Counted from the stretch's first letter, positions 11,761 through 23,470 are shown. The stretch: 64,000 nt of DNA from Rapana venosa (GCA_028751875.1 CM054167.1:19580059-19644058), one strand, 5' to 3'. Numbers and translations are program-made. Notes: generated by a model not told the origin, from the sequence alone.

Positions 11761-12059
11761 TCCCCTACAAAAAGTGGCTTATCTGGTGGACATGCAGGGG
11801 GGAAATGGGTTTGGGGGGGGGGGGGGGGGGGGGGGGGGGGAATGAAGAGAAAAAAGCGAGGTAAAACACACACCACACATGCCGCACGCACGCCGCGCGC
11901 TCACCCCACACACCCCAAAACCCCACAACACCACACACACCCCACACCACAACACATTTAATGCTTTTAAAATTAGTGAAGTAGGCCCCTAGGAAAAAAA
12001 GAGCAATAGGACAAGTAATAAGACATTGCACTCAAGGCCAGAAATCAAAATGAAACATC

Positions 12060-12469
12060 GGTGAGTTTAAATAAATCTTGTATTGAAACTTCGAGTAAGT
12101 TGGACTCTGGGGACCCCTATGCCTCAGCCCTGGGGAAAACAGTGTTAGTGTACAGAGATCTTTTTTCATAAATTTGTCATTGAAATACGAGAAAAATTTA
12201 TCTCTCGTTGTCCACAAGCATGAATACAGTTGTTGTCTCAGACGATCTTTTTAATCAAATCTTGTATTGAAATACGAGAAAGTTGATTTCGTTTGTCCCC
12301 AAAAACCATGAATACAGTTTTTTGTGTACAGACGATCTTTTGATAATCAAATCATTGATCCATGAAATCCGAGAAAAATAAAAAATAGAAAGTTGGCAGA
12401 TTCGCCCCCTCCCTATGCTCTTCAGCACATGAAATATTTTGTTTTTTTTTTTTAGTATACAGCCGATCT
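12060..12469 (+). repeat. ~95-110-bp tandem repeat hosting an RTE insertion
   Basis: Four degenerate copies of aatcttgtattgaaatacgag, then ttgtccac, catgaatacagtt, and (g)tacagacgatct, with copy ends near 12160, 12245, 12338 and 12469. The last copy's end is the left target-site duplication of the RTE element. Confidence 0.75.
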
Positions 12470-15400
12470 CGGTAGCTCGGGTAGGGTGGGATTATGATGT
12501 GCGACAGGTAACCCTCGATCGTCCACTCCAGTCGACTGTACCGCATCAGATCAGAAAACCTCTCAGAATGGGTACATGGAACGTACGGACTTGCTAAAAA
12601 AAGGAAAAAAATTGGAAAAATCTCAAACTAAGAAATGGAAAGAATGAACCTCAATATACTTAAGGACTTCAGAAGTGGAGATGGAAAAGGAGCAGGGCTT
12701 GCATAAACATCCGACAACTACACACATTCTTTACTCAGGAGGTGGATCAACACCCAGAAAGGAGTCGTTGGGATGATTCTAGATCCAAGTAACCTCAGAC
12801 TCATCAAAGGTTTTCTGGACTGTAATGACAGAGTCCTGTTAGTAAAAATTAAGGGCACATCCTTTCGACATTGGAATAGAACCAAGCTATATGCACTAAC
12901 ACGTGATAAAGATGGACGCAGAAATTGAGGAGGTGTTTTATGAAAATATCGAATTGGCAATGAAAGCAAACTGGAGTCTCAAGATATCAGAATAAGAATG
13001 GAGTGACCTCAATTCAAAGGTGGGATGGGGAGGAAAGGGAAAGATGAAACCACAGTTGGCCTAAGTTGGAATAGACAATAGGGTGAAGAAATGAAAGAGG
13101 GAGGGCTTTCACGGAATGGTGCCAAGGAACAAAAGCTGGTGCTGTTATGTAACACATGGGTTTGAAATCCATCTCAAGAAGATGCTGGACCTGGGAAAAG
13201 CCTGGCGACAGAACCAGGAATCAAATAGATTAAATGATTCAAGAAACGCTTCCGTAATCTATAACATCTTGTCAGTCATGCAGGTGCCCTGCACAGCTGT
13301 GGAAGTGATCTGTCCCAGTTTATCGGGGGACTCAGATGCGACTAAAATTGAAAAAAAAGTTGGTCAAAAGCAAAAAGACACCAAAAACTGACAATGACAT
13401 GCTACAAATGACGTAGAAATCAAAGAAAAAATACAAGATCAAAGTTGGAAAAACATAAATTCGCATGGCCTAGATCAACTTCACCACTTACCAGAGGAAA
13501 TGATGGCAGATGATGAAAGATAGCATCAGCGACGGCAGCAAAAGAATATATACAGTCATATAAATAGAAAGGAACATAAGAAGTGGATGAGCTCCGCCGA
13601 GATTTTACACCTAATGGAAAACGGGGAACGGCAAAAGTTAGATGAAAAGAAGTATAAGAAGAAACTCGACAAACTGGTTAGAAAAAGTGTAATGAAAGCC
13701 AAGGAAGAATGGATCAATATGCAGTGCAAGGAAATTGAAATGAATGCAAATTTTGAGGGAAAACTTTTGCGATGAAAAAATAAAAAGATGTTGTCAGGGA
13801 AGAAATCATATGCAAAACAGGTTGTATAACAGTCGAGTGATGGAGTTATTACTCATGGAAAAAAGAAGATGATATTCTTAACAGATTACGTGCTTGTGAT
13901 GTGGTCAGGAATACATCGAAGAGTTATTACCACGTGACGAGGTCCCCTCCTCATATTAGAAACGAGATGGCCATATATCATGGAAGACGAAGTGAGACAT
14001 TGCATCTCAGCAAGATGAAAAAAGTTGGTTTAAGGGCCATGACTGAGTAGATATCCATCCTGAATTGAATTGATAACGGCCCTGGATGAAGTTGGGATAT
14101 GGAATTTAGGGCGACTGGTCACAAAACTTTAGACTAAACAATATATATGACACAGGAGAGATTCCGACTAGATATGAAGGAATCCATTACTATTTGCGAT
14201 CCCAAGACAACTGGGTACTGCTGATGTGACCAAAAATCGTACAATCAGCATGATGAGTCACCTCACCAAAGTTCTTTTACGATACTTCATGAATGAGAAT
14301 AATTGAGAAATAAAATACTCCCAGACTATATCAGAAAACGCAATTTGGATTCATGGCAGACAAAGAACCAGAAATGCAATCTTGCATTATTGAAAACTCT
14401 CATGGAAAGGATCACGAGGTCCCGAAAACCCAGAAAGACTGTACTCTGTTTCATTGAATATAAAAAGCGTTCGACAAAGTACGACATCGACTTGTTTGAT
14501 ATTCTGGTGTAGCTATGACATCGACGGGAAGATCTTCGAAGTCCTCAGAAACATATATTGGGAACTGGAGGCAAGCCATTAGAGTCTCGTGTGACAATAA
14601 CATCAGTCATATAAGAACCCAATCTGCAGTGCGGTAGAATTGAGCAGGAGGGCTGGTGTTCTCCGCCTGATTTATTTAATGATATATTGTGAAATATAAA
14701 TTCTACGGAATATTGAGCATCATGAGGGGAATTAGTGTAGGTGGCCACAACATCATAACAACCTGAGATGTTATGCAGATGACACAGTCCTTATCGCCCC
14801 GACTCTGAAGAAAACTGCAAAAGATTATTAACAACAGAGTAACTGACGAAGATGGCTGAAAAGAAAGGATTTACAGCTCAATGCAAAGATGACAGAAATG
14901 CATCGGTTGATTTCGAAAAAAAAGCTGTTATACCACCAATGCAACATAGCCTGTAAAGGACGAGAGAATCAGACAAGTAAACACCTTTAAATACCTTGGT
15001 TGTACTATCACCCCGGACTGCAGTGTGACACAGAAATCAAGAAGAGAATCGGTTTCAATCTAAGGCAAACTTTTAACAACATGAAATGGCTTTCTTTTTA
15101 CAACAGTCTAAGATAAGCCTCAAGACAAAGATCGCCATGTTTTGAGGAGAGCCTACGTATGGTCCATTCTCTGTACGGATGTGAGTTGCTGAGACTCCTA
15201 GCAAAGACACAGAACAGCGACTAGAAGCAAGTTGGAAATGTGGGGGATCATCGTGAGAATCATGAAAATCTCCTTCATGGACAAAAAAGAGAAAACTAAT
15301 GCAGAAGTAAGCGAAATGGTGGTCTGGGTACACGTATGATCCCTTCTAACACCATCAGAGAAAGACAGCCAAATTTTTTCGGCCATATTTATAATCAGGG

Positions 15401-15631
15401 CTGACGGACTAGAGAAACTGTTATGGAAGTGGCAAAATCTGTTGGAACAAGAGCAGAGGAAGACAACGCACAAAAAAATTCGCACCAGAAGCTTAAACCA
15501 AATCGCCGCAAACGAATAAAGAGGGCACCTAACCACTGAGCTCATGGAGAGGGACCGAGAAGAACGGAAAGAATGGAGAGCCATGATCGTCGATGTCTGC
15601 AGGACCAGACGGACACTTGAAGAAGAAGAAT
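12470..15631 (+). mobile_element. RTE-like (BovB-type) non-LTR retrotransposon, near full length, decayed
   Basis: This 3.16-kb insertion lies in a PTGS intron. It opens with an endonuclease domain (MGTWNVRTLL-like at about 12567, then GLSEVRW-like, and LDPSNLRLIKGF in another frame) and continues to a reverse transcriptase. Landmarks are QCKEIE at about 13720, CFIEYKKRSTKYD at about 14450, and the catalytic YADD at 14772-14783, followed by TVLIAP. The C-terminal end reads ERKEWRAMIVDVC at about 15560, then a (GAA)n tail. It is flanked by identical 15-bp GTATACAGCCGATCT at 12455-12469 and 15632-15646. Length and domain order fit RTE-clade elements, which as I recall are about 3.2 kb. Stops and frameshifts throughout show that it cannot encode a working protein. 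Confidence 0.88.
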
Positions 15632-15646
15632 GTATACAGCCGATCT

Positions 15647-16394
15647 TGAGGCACAGGTTTTATGCCTATTTTGATTAATACCCTCAGTACATCACTTGAT
15701 CTGCTTTGTCATGACAAACAATTAATGTAATGTAATATAGCTAATGAGAAGCTTTTCAAAAATCACTCTTTAATTCACTATCACTTTTTCGCTTGTCGAA
15801 CTATTTATTCCTTCGCTTTTGGGGGGCATTTTATACACTTTTCTATGCTACGAATGTATCTTTTGTGGTGCCCATCCCCCATACAACGAAGAATGCTTTA
15901 ATATATGGGCACCCATCTAATCAATGTGACACATAATTCCAGACACACCAACACAGGACAAAACGCACACACGATGACAGGAGAGTCTTGTACACAGTTC
16001 AGACGATGCATGCACAGGTACAAACAAATAAAAAAATTTTAAAAAGTACTGTACATACCTCTGCATTGGAGCACGTGAAAAATATCCACAAGTCCAGGTC
16101 AACACACATACACGCGCCTGTTTTCAAAAGTAATTCCATGTTTAAAAAAACAACAAAATGGAGGATAGTCCAGGCTTGAAAAATAGAAAAAAAAATCAGC
16201 AAAGGATCTCCAGCAATACTCCACTAGAAACAACACCACTGGCACTCATAAATGATGTTTCAACAGTAGTAACCTTTTATACGAATTACTGCAACACTGT
16301 AACAGCACAATTCACTCTGAAGCACAGATAATCCATTATTTTATCCAGAGCACACACAAGCAGCACTGCCTTAAGTAGCCGCCATTTTTTGTAA
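15647..16394. other. PTGS intron, no recognised feature
   Basis: Mixed-composition sequence with no gene and no repeat that I can match within the window. Confidence 0.5.
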
Positions 16395-16650
16395 AGTTTT
16401 TTTTTTAATTGGTTGTTTTGGTTTGGGGTATTTTTTAGTACCTCGGCAAACCTCCTCCGAGGTTCATCAATGATGAGATTTTTACGTATACGACCTCCCC
16501 CCACCCCCAAACCATTTTAGGTAGCCGTATTCCGATTTGGGGGATGGTATCTAAACACACCAGTATACATGCGTTTTGTTTTGTTTGTTTTAATTTTATC
16601 ATTGTTAGGCGAACGAACGTCGTAACCAGCCTGCCACCTTCCTTCTTTTC
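16395..16650 (-). mobile_element. SINE III, tail B and head remnant
   Basis: Tail B (gaggttcatcaatgatgag, then gtagccgtattccgattt and ggtatctaaacac) is joined to a head III piece (gccaccttcctt at the right end). The common body is missing. Confidence 0.65.
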
Positions 16651-16919
16651 TCTTGTTTGATTTGTGGTCTTGTTTTGTTGTTATTGTTGTTGCTGTGTGT
16701 TCCCCAGCTTAATACTCTGTGGGGGCGGAGTGGGGGGAGGGGGTTGGGGGGTAAGTGGAGTCACTAAGCATCTGTGAAGTTGATTTTCTGAAACTGTTTG
16801 TGCTGTATTATGACATGTACCTCAGACTACTTGCTGTACCTTTTAGAAAAATTAGAAATCGAGTCTGAAAATTATTTTGTATGATGCATGCGTGCTGAAT
16901 TGCAGTAGTAGTAATTTTG

Positions 16920-17130
16920 CTTTTTATTTTATTTTATTATTATCATTATTATTATTATCATCATCGTCATCATGATTATTATTATTATCGTTATCACCAT
17001 CATCATCATCGTCGTAGTTGCTGTTGTTATTTTTCTTCTTCTTCTTCTTCATCTTATTATTATCGTCATCGTCATTACTATTGATATCATCATTATTACT
17101 ACTGTCATTATAATCATCATTATTGCTGTA
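16920..17130 (+). repeat. ATT/ATC trinucleotide microsatellite
   Basis: ATTATT, CATCAT and CTTCTT runs reach to about 10 bp before the PTGS acceptor at 17137. Confidence 0.85.
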
Positions 17131-17137
17131 CCACCAG

Positions 17138-17282
17138 ATGTCTCACCACAACCACGGGCCTCACACGCTGCACGTGCTGCGTGACTCCATCATGCACCAG
17201 AGAGAGCTGCGGTTCCAGTCCCTCAATAACTACCGCCGCCGCTTCAACCTCGCCCCCTACACCTCCTTCGAAGACCTCACAG
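17138..17282 (+). CDS. PTGS: PTGS exon (LNNYRRRF...YTSFEDLTG), clean
   Basis: The acceptor is ctgtaccaccag|atg and the donor ctcacag|gtcagc. The 145 nt translate without a break to a segment ending [11 protein letters not shown], then [12 protein letters not shown]. This matches the conserved (Q/F)-(S/P)-F-N-E-Y-R-K-R-F and PY-S-FEELTG block of cyclooxygenases. It starts in phase 0 and ends with a one-base carry. It is one codon shorter than the vertebrate exon as I recall it. The first part ([13 protein letters not shown]) replaces the AGGRN region and is diverged. Confidence 0.9.
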
Positions 17283-17412
17283 GTCAGCTCAGGCCTCTTG
17301 TTAGTTTTTCTTGAGGCTATATTATCGTCCCAGCTGTTATATATCTGATTTAGGGATTGTGGTCGCAAGTTATCCCACTTTGGTGCCGCGGGCCACCCTA
17401 AAAATAGTAAAA

Positions 17413-17570
17413 AGTTAAAGGTGTTCCAATAACCTATGTGGTCGTAGGGGAGCGAGGCGTCAGGGACCTCAGCTTCTCCAGGGGCCAGCGTATTGAGGGC
17501 GGCGCCCGTCTCCTCTCCCTCGCTGCTTTACCTTCCCTGACTCTATAGAGGCAAGGTACCCATTTACAGA
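17413..17570 (-). mobile_element. SINE I, 3' portion only
   Basis: It runs from the 3' end (ggtgttccaataacctatg) to catttacag and lacks the head. It lies in the PTGS intron between the last two exons. Confidence 0.8.
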
Positions 17571-17695
17571 TAAGAATAGTAGCAATGCTGTAAGCAACAG
17601 TGCCATGCAAGCATAAGGATGCATCACTGTAACAACACAATACACTCAGCCTGTTGTATTAGGACTCTTTATTTGATTGACTCTTTATGTTATCA

Positions 17696-17988
17696 TGGGA
17701 TAGATAGCTCAGTGGTCAGAATACTCGCTTGCCCCAAGCTGAAGGTTAATTAAGCAGCGTTGAGCGTGGTTACCAAGCCGGTGGATGACTGCGCGCCTTG
17801 GCGCCTTGGTACAGTCTCCCCAGTTGTAAATGGATACTGCCCTCTTGAGGGTCAGGGGAGGTAAAACAGCGAAGGAGAGGAGATAGACACCGCCCTCAAG
17901 ATGTTGGCCCCTGGAGAAGCTGAGGTCTCTGACGCCTCGCTCCCCAACGACCGCATAGGTTATGAGAACACCTTTACCTATGTCACCT
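17696..17988 (+). mobile_element. SINE I, full length
   Basis: tRNA-like A box gatagctcagtggtcag at the start, 5S-like stretch (taagcagcgttgagcg, ggtggatgact) and 3' end cacctttacct. It and the copy at 17413 are in opposite orientations in the same intron. Confidence 0.85.
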
Positions 17989-18019
17989 GTATTAATTTTG
18001 TGTGTGTTTATTGTCCTGT

Positions 18020-18205
18020 TTGCAAGTATATTTGTTTCCCTGTCAGAGTGGCTTTAACAGGGACAACTCCTTTGTTGCCATGGGTTCTTTTATGTGCACT
18101 GAATGCCTTCTCACACACACGGGACCTCGGTTTATCGTCTCATCCAAAAGACTTAGCATCAAGACCACCATTTGAGTTGAGCTCTAGCCGAGAAACGACA
18201 CCCCC
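18020..18205 (-). repeat. R6 repeat fragment
   Basis: It shares ccctgtcagagtggc, then gggacaactc, ttgttgccatgggttc and the cgggacctcggtttat motif with the longer copy at 41870-42268. Confidence 0.65.
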
Positions 18206-18320
18206 CCCCCCCCTCCTCCACCCCCCCCCCCAAAAAAAAAAAATCAATGTTAGTGGCTCCAATAACTTTTACTTCCAAGTTCAACACACCCCCCCCCCCC
18301 CCCCCCCCCCCCCCTAATAC
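18205..18320 (+). repeat. Poly-C tracts before last PTGS exon
   Basis: Two poly-C/A blocks. They may be partly artefactual in length. Confidence 0.6.
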
Positions 18321-18455
18321 CTTCAAATACATAAAACGCCGTCCACCTGAGAAAACAGCAATACATATAACACCGTCCATCTGAGAAAACAACAACAACA
18401 ACATTATTCTTATTATCAAATGACACACGATACCGTTCATTTTTTGTGTCAACAG

Positions 18456-18829
18456 GAGAAACCAAGATGGCGGCCGAGCTGAAAAAAGTGTATCTGGATG
18501 TCGACGCTGTGGAGATGTACGTGGGCATGCTGGTGGAGAAACGACGCCAACGGGCCATGTTCGGCAGCAGCATCATCGAAATCGGCGGTCCTTTCTCCGT
18601 CAAGGGATTGATGTCCAACTACATCTGCAGCCCTCAGTATTGGAAACCGTCCACTTTCGGGGGAGAGGTGGGCTTCGACATGGTCAAGACCGCCACGTTA
18701 GAGAAACTGTTTTGTCAGAACATTAAAGGAAAGTGTCCTTTGGTGTCCTTCAGGGTACCGGATTACGACGAAAACGAGGTGATAGATACTTGGGATGGTA
18801 GTGTAGGAAAAGGCCGTGATGAGTTGTAA
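18456..18829 (+). CDS. PTGS: PTGS last coding exon; ends in RDEL
   Basis: The acceptor is gtgtcaacag at 18446-18455. It reads [63 protein letters not shown], and ends GKGRDEL at TAA 18827-18829. The serine acetylated by aspirin in vertebrates (Ser530) is present at 18596-18598 within GGPFSVKGL. Counting back from it, position 523 is Ile as in COX-1, position 513 is Arg as in COX-2, and position 527 is Gly where vertebrates have Ala. The C-terminal RDEL is KDEL-like, where vertebrate enzymes end in STEL/PTEL. The vertebrate COX-2 C-terminal 19-residue insert is not apparent. Confidence 0.93.
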
Positions 18830-19570
18830 TTTAGGTGGTCGTAAGATTGGGTCAGTGGGTTGGGGGGGTGTTTTTGTTGTTGAAAATTGTTAACTGTTGT
18901 GCATTTTAAAAGAATTTTATGTTGTTGTTGTGATTGAGAAGTGTTTTTGGACTTTTATTCAGATCTGAATGTATGGTATGATTGTTTGTGTGAAGCTAGA
19001 GTTTAGATATTGTGATGAATTTGGGTGTGTTTAGAACTTTGAATAGATCTGAAAGTGTGGTATGATTGTGTGTGAATTTAGACGTTAGTTATTGTGATGA
19101 ATTGAGTGGATTTAGAACTTCATAAAACCCTGAATGCTTGGTATGACTGTGTTGACTTAGAATTTATATATATTGTGATGAACTGAGTGTATTTAGAACT
19201 ACACACAACTCTTGACTGTCTGTTATATCAATCTTGTTTACCTAGAATTTCAAAGTGATGGAATAATCGAAGATATAACTGAGAATGCACGTTTGCTATA
19301 GAGTAAGGGTGTGAGTTAAAAGTGGGTGAGAGACTTTGTGGATAAAATGGTAGCCCCAAAGATTTTTTTTTTAGTTCGTTAAATTCCTATTAAAGATCTG
19401 TTAGTTTGCATAGTTTTGTGAGAGAAGCTTTCGGTTGGTAGCAGCAGACTCTGGTTTTTCGGAAGGAGTTTCACATTTTTGCAGGTGCATATTGTCTCTT
19501 TGGTGCAGCTTTTTGTGTTTCCAGAATGGATATGCTTTTAATCTGTGTGTTCACCGGATTAACTGACATC
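18830..19570 (+). other. Probable PTGS 3' UTR / downstream region, no second ORF
   Basis: The T- and G-rich sequence after the PTGS stop contains a degenerate tandem repeat (separate entry) and no credible coding. ATTAAA at about 19389 and AATAAA at about 20173 are the nearest polyadenylation-like hexamers. The sequence does not say which, if either, is used. Confidence 0.4.
18961..19210 (+). repeat. Degenerate ~82-bp tandem repeat in PTGS 3' flank
   Basis: Three clear copies begin at 18961, 19045 and about 19127, and a worn fourth follows. Each runs agatctgaa, then tggtatgattgtgt, then attgtgatgaattgagtg, then tttagaact. It lies where the 3' UTR should be. Confidence 0.8.
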
Positions 19571-19694
19571 AGATTGATGTGTTTTTAACAAAAAATGTTG
19601 CGTGTATCACGACCTGTTGCTTATTTTGTAACGGATGTGTTGAATTATGGTTGGTTTGTTCATGTGTAGGGAGTGAATTTCGGTGCATGCACGC

Positions 19695-19696
19695 TT

Positions 19697-19753
<57 letters not shown>

Positions 19754-19855
19754 CGCGTGTTTGCACAAGGATGTTATTTAAAATCCAGCAAATCGAGTCA
19801 AAACGATTTTCATCTGCCTAGACGTTTTTTTATATGACATTTCTGCGTGAGCGTG

Positions 19856-19914
<59 letters not shown>

Positions 19915-20012
19915 GTGTGTGTGTGTTGTGTGTGTGTGAGAGAGTGTGTGTGTGTGTGAGTGTGTGTGTGAGTGTGCCTGTGCGTGTGTGTGTGTTATGT
20001 ATGTATGTATGT
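19695..20012 (+). repeat. (GT)n microsatellites
   Basis: GT runs at 19700-19750 and 19855-19995, ending in (ATGT)n. Confidence 0.9.
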
Positions 20013-20253
20013 ATGTGTTATTTTCACAACTGAAACAAATATTTGTTTACAAATTCGCCATTCTGTCTTGACTTTAAATCCTAAACATCTTATAATGATC
20101 CGCTCGAAAATGAAAGAGTACATTCACGTGATCTCATTCATTCATCACATCACACATTCATGTAGGACTAGCAATAAAGAATACACTGAACCATGAAGAA
20201 AAATAAAGATTGAACATTTGGATGAACAGCCATCTGGCATGATATAAAACAAA

Positions 20254-20536
20254 AAAGGTAAAGGAGTCCCATAACCTATAAGGTCGTAGGGCAGCGAGGC
20301 GTCAGAGACCTCACTTCTCAAGGAGCCAGCATCTTGAGGGCGGCGCCCAACTCCTCTCCCTCGCTGCTTTACCTTCCCTGTCCCTAAAGAGGGCAGGTGC
20401 CCATTTACAGCTGGGTGAACTGGGGGACTGTACTGAAGCCACGGCGCGCGAACAGTCACCCATCTACAAAGTAACCACACTCAACGCTGCTTAACCTTAG
20501 CTTGGGGAGAGTGAGCGCTCTGACCACTGAACTATG
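20254..20536 (-). mobile_element. SINE I, full length
   Basis: 3' end gtaaaggagtcccataacc at the left and tRNA-like head (gagcgctctgaccactga) at the right. Confidence 0.88.
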
Positions 20537-20845
20537 CATGATATATGATTATTCGAATTCAAATCTACGCGCAGGCATGCACGCACACGCACACACATAC
20601 ACACACCTCATTCCATGTTCCTGGTTGGGTTTTGGGGGTCAGTTAGATTTTGTTTGGTTGTGTTTATTTCCTACACAGTTTTACATTATTTTCTGCGATG
20701 TTATAAACTGCTTTAAAAAACAAAAACAAATTAAACATCGTTACTGTACAACCTTATGATGACATCAAGTCTTTTCTGAAAGAGGTCCCTAAAAGGCTGC
20801 ATGTCCTTGTCAGATCAAAAGCATTTTCGTGTCTTTACCTGGCAT

Positions 20846-20875
20846 CCCCCCCCCCCCCCCCCCCCCCCCCCCCTC
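20846..20875 (+). repeat. Poly-C run
   Basis: About 27 consecutive C. Confidence 0.8.
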
Positions 20876-21119
20876 TAATTTTAAAGATCAGCGCTTTTGT
20901 TGATGGTATAACTTTGAAATGTGTATGGGGTCGTTTTTTTCTAAGGAAGGTTTAAAAAATATAATCAAAATACCCCCCTTCCCCTTAAACAAAAGTTTTT
21001 TAATAAAATATTATTCTGTCTTCTAGATTTAAGAATTCGACCTCTTGAAAATATGTTAATATCTAGCTAACCACAATACCAAAGTTGATACAAAAACAAT
21101 TGCTTCAAATAATTACACT

Positions 21120-21345
21120 TGTCACCAAGACATCTGCTGCTGTTGCTGCTGCTATGCTACTACTGCTGCTGCTGCTACTGCTGCTATGACTACTACTGCT
21201 GCTGCTGCTGCTGTTATGACTACTACTACTGCTGCTGCTGCTGCTACTGCTGCTATGACTACTACTACTGCTGCTGCTACTGCTCATCCTGCTACTACTA
21301 CCACCACCATTACTACTTCTGTTGCTGCTGCTGCTATTGACGAAT
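21120..21345 (+). repeat. CTG/CTA trinucleotide microsatellite
   Basis: Interspersed CTG, CTA and CAC triplets. The homopolymeric-looking reading frames here are not genes. Confidence 0.85.
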
Positions 21346-21588
21346 ATTTCTGGGCACCCAAGATGATAACACAACATATATTCTGGCTAAAAACACAAGT
21401 CCATATTTACACTTTGCATTGTTGTTGTTGTTATTGCATATAATTATTCTGTTGTGAAGCATTGCAATTGTCTCCTGGTTATACCATATAATTATTGTTT
21501 CAGTTAGATGTACATGACCGTTTTCCCTCCCTCGAGATTGGAGTTCAATGTTGATAATACAAAAATTGCCAGTGAAACGTGTTGTCTG

Positions 21589-21592
<4 letters not shown>

Positions 21593-21638
<46 letters not shown>

Positions 21639-21643
21639 TGTGG

Positions 21644-21724
<81 letters not shown>

Positions 21725-21827
21725 GTTTTCTTCTTATTCTCTCATGTGTACATATGTATCAAACAAATTTCCTTTTTCCACACTTCATACTACGCTCATT
21801 ACAGTCCACACACAGACACAGACACAT

Positions 21828-21888
<61 letters not shown>

Positions 21889-21895
21889 CTCCTCC
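21593..21895 (+). repeat. (GT)n(GA)n and (CT)n microsatellites
   Basis: GT at 21594-21636, GA at 21650-21720, CT at 21831-21885. The GA and CT tracts, about 110 bp apart, are complementary and could pair as an inverted repeat. Confidence 0.85.
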
Positions 21896-22204
21896 TCTCC
21901 CTCCTCCACTAATTGTTCTCCCCCACAAGAAACAAAACAAAAAACAAACAAAACCCAAAAAATCCAACAAACATAAAAACCAAGCAACATTAAAAAGTGA
22001 GAAATATTGTATTTCACAGGCAAGTCTCAAACCGATAACACACTAAAGTGAGTAATCATAGCATATTTCACGCCCAAAGCTAAAGCTAAGCTGACCCTCA
22101 AATAGTGAGCAGAAATGTATTCACACACACGCACACAGATAGTGACTTTCAAAACGGATCCCCTCAAGAAAACTGAGGGGGTTCTGTCAGATAATAACTT
22201 GTGT

Positions 22205-22715
22205 GGGATGGGGTAGCCTGGTGGTTAGAGAGTATTGCACATGAGATCTGATGGCCCCGGTTCGAGCCCAGGTTCAAACCACCGCTGAGATGCCCGTTCA
22301 AAGGGATTTTTCCACTGCAGTTAACCTAAGTGTCGACTCCACTCACCCGAAAATCCTTCAGATGAGACTATAAACTGAGATCCCATGTAATAATGCACAG
22401 AGAACATCTTGCACACATGTTGAAACCTTTTCCATCTGTTTTTATTTATTCTTTTTATTTCGAGGATAATGCAATAAGCCCTTACATGCTTTTTCACATC
22501 CAGTCCCTGTGTCTATGCAGTTTTGTAAATTTGTTCATCCATTCCCACTGACACACAATGGTCTACTCTTCCAAAAAGTAGTGTGCAAGTTCTGCAGAAG
22601 AGTACGCCATTGTACGATGGTAGGAATGGATGACAACATTTACAAAACCGCATGCACATCGGGACTGGATGTAAAAAAACCAACCCACATGAATGCTTAT
22701 TCCATTATCCCTGAA
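22205..22715 (+). mobile_element. SINE II, full length with internal rearrangement
   Basis: tRNA-like head: ggggtagcctggtggttagag with B box ggttcgagcc. Then the common body (gatgagactataaactgag, catcttgcacac), an inverted tail A segment at 22450-22580 and a forward tail A at 22615-22710. The mirrored tails show a nested or inverted second copy. Confidence 0.75.
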
Positions 22716-23204
22716 ACATTTAACAAACAACAACAAAAAAACCCCAGTGAAATGGATGCTTTCCACTAAATCCACTGAGCTATTCTAAAAGGTGCAAAGT
22801 ATGGTCCGAGCATAGCGTCGCATCAAACGGAATGAAGTTTTGAGTTCTGATGGTGATCTGGGGCGCAAAAGCATACACACACACATAATTTTCATTGTTG
22901 TACACAAGCCCATCTTATCAAAATAACATCAGGGGTGTTTTGTTTTTGATTGTTTTTGTTTTTTTTACCCAGGTCTACTCATTAGTTTGTTGTACATTTT
23001 GGGGGGCTTTTTTTTTTTTTAAAACACAAATCAGAAAAACGGGCATGTATAGTATTACATATTATTTGTTCTTTTATGTACAGTTTAATGAACGAGCTTC
23101 ATTATTTAATTACTTCAGTCCTACAGTTGACCTAAACTTTACACCGAAACACACCTTAATGACACATTTTAAAAATTATCTTTTCTTATTTATTTTATTT
23201 CAAG

Positions 23205-23300
23205 AATAATGGAACACATAGCGTTAATGAGCCGAAGTCGGATGTGCTGGGCCTGACTTGTCAGGTGCTTAACGACTGCGCAACGCATTTTCACCCATAT
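23205..23300 (-). repeat. R7 repeat fragment
   Basis: ggcctgacttgtcaggtgctta matches the start of R7 at 41568, 45475, 55340 and 62995 on the other strand. Confidence 0.6.
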
Positions 23301-23359
23301 ATATGATGGACAACAGTAGCTGGCTGCTGCCTGAACATTCGACAAAGAAAAAGACATCG

Positions 23360-23470
23360 CCCCTGAAAGTCAAAATGCAGCTACCTTCATGGTGGACAAG
23401 CAGTTACACAAATAAAATCTCACCATTGGTGAACCTCGGAGCTCTACTGAAGGAATGAAAGAAAGAAAAA
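23360..23470 (+). mobile_element. SINE tail B fragment
   Basis: atgcagctaccttcatggtgg, then tctcaccattggtgaacct and agctct are the tail B landmarks. Confidence 0.7.

Larger units (their letters stand above)
501..18829 (+). other. PTGS: Gene span: animal cyclooxygenase (prostaglandin G/H synthase), 3' part, five exons
   Basis: PTGS is a haem enzyme of the ER/nuclear-envelope lumen that turns arachidonate into PGG2 and then PGH2, the first step of prostanoid synthesis. Five segments in order (501-583, 2525-2760, 8965-about 9237, 17138-17282, 18456-18829) translate to successive parts of the family: [30 protein letters not shown], then STFGGEVGF to the stop. The exon phases (0, 1, 0, 1) agree with each other. 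As I recall them, the matching vertebrate exons are 84, 247, 287 and 148 nt, and the lengths here are close. The N-terminal exons (EGF-like and membrane-binding domains) lie before the window. Indels in the first three exons mean either assembly error or decay. The intact last exons and the position of the damage inside visibly bad sequence favour error. Confidence 0.9.

Noticed and set aside
13116..13775. Separate small genes in 13.1-13.8 kb
   Set aside because: These frames are pieces of the RTE element between its endonuclease and reverse-transcriptase domains.
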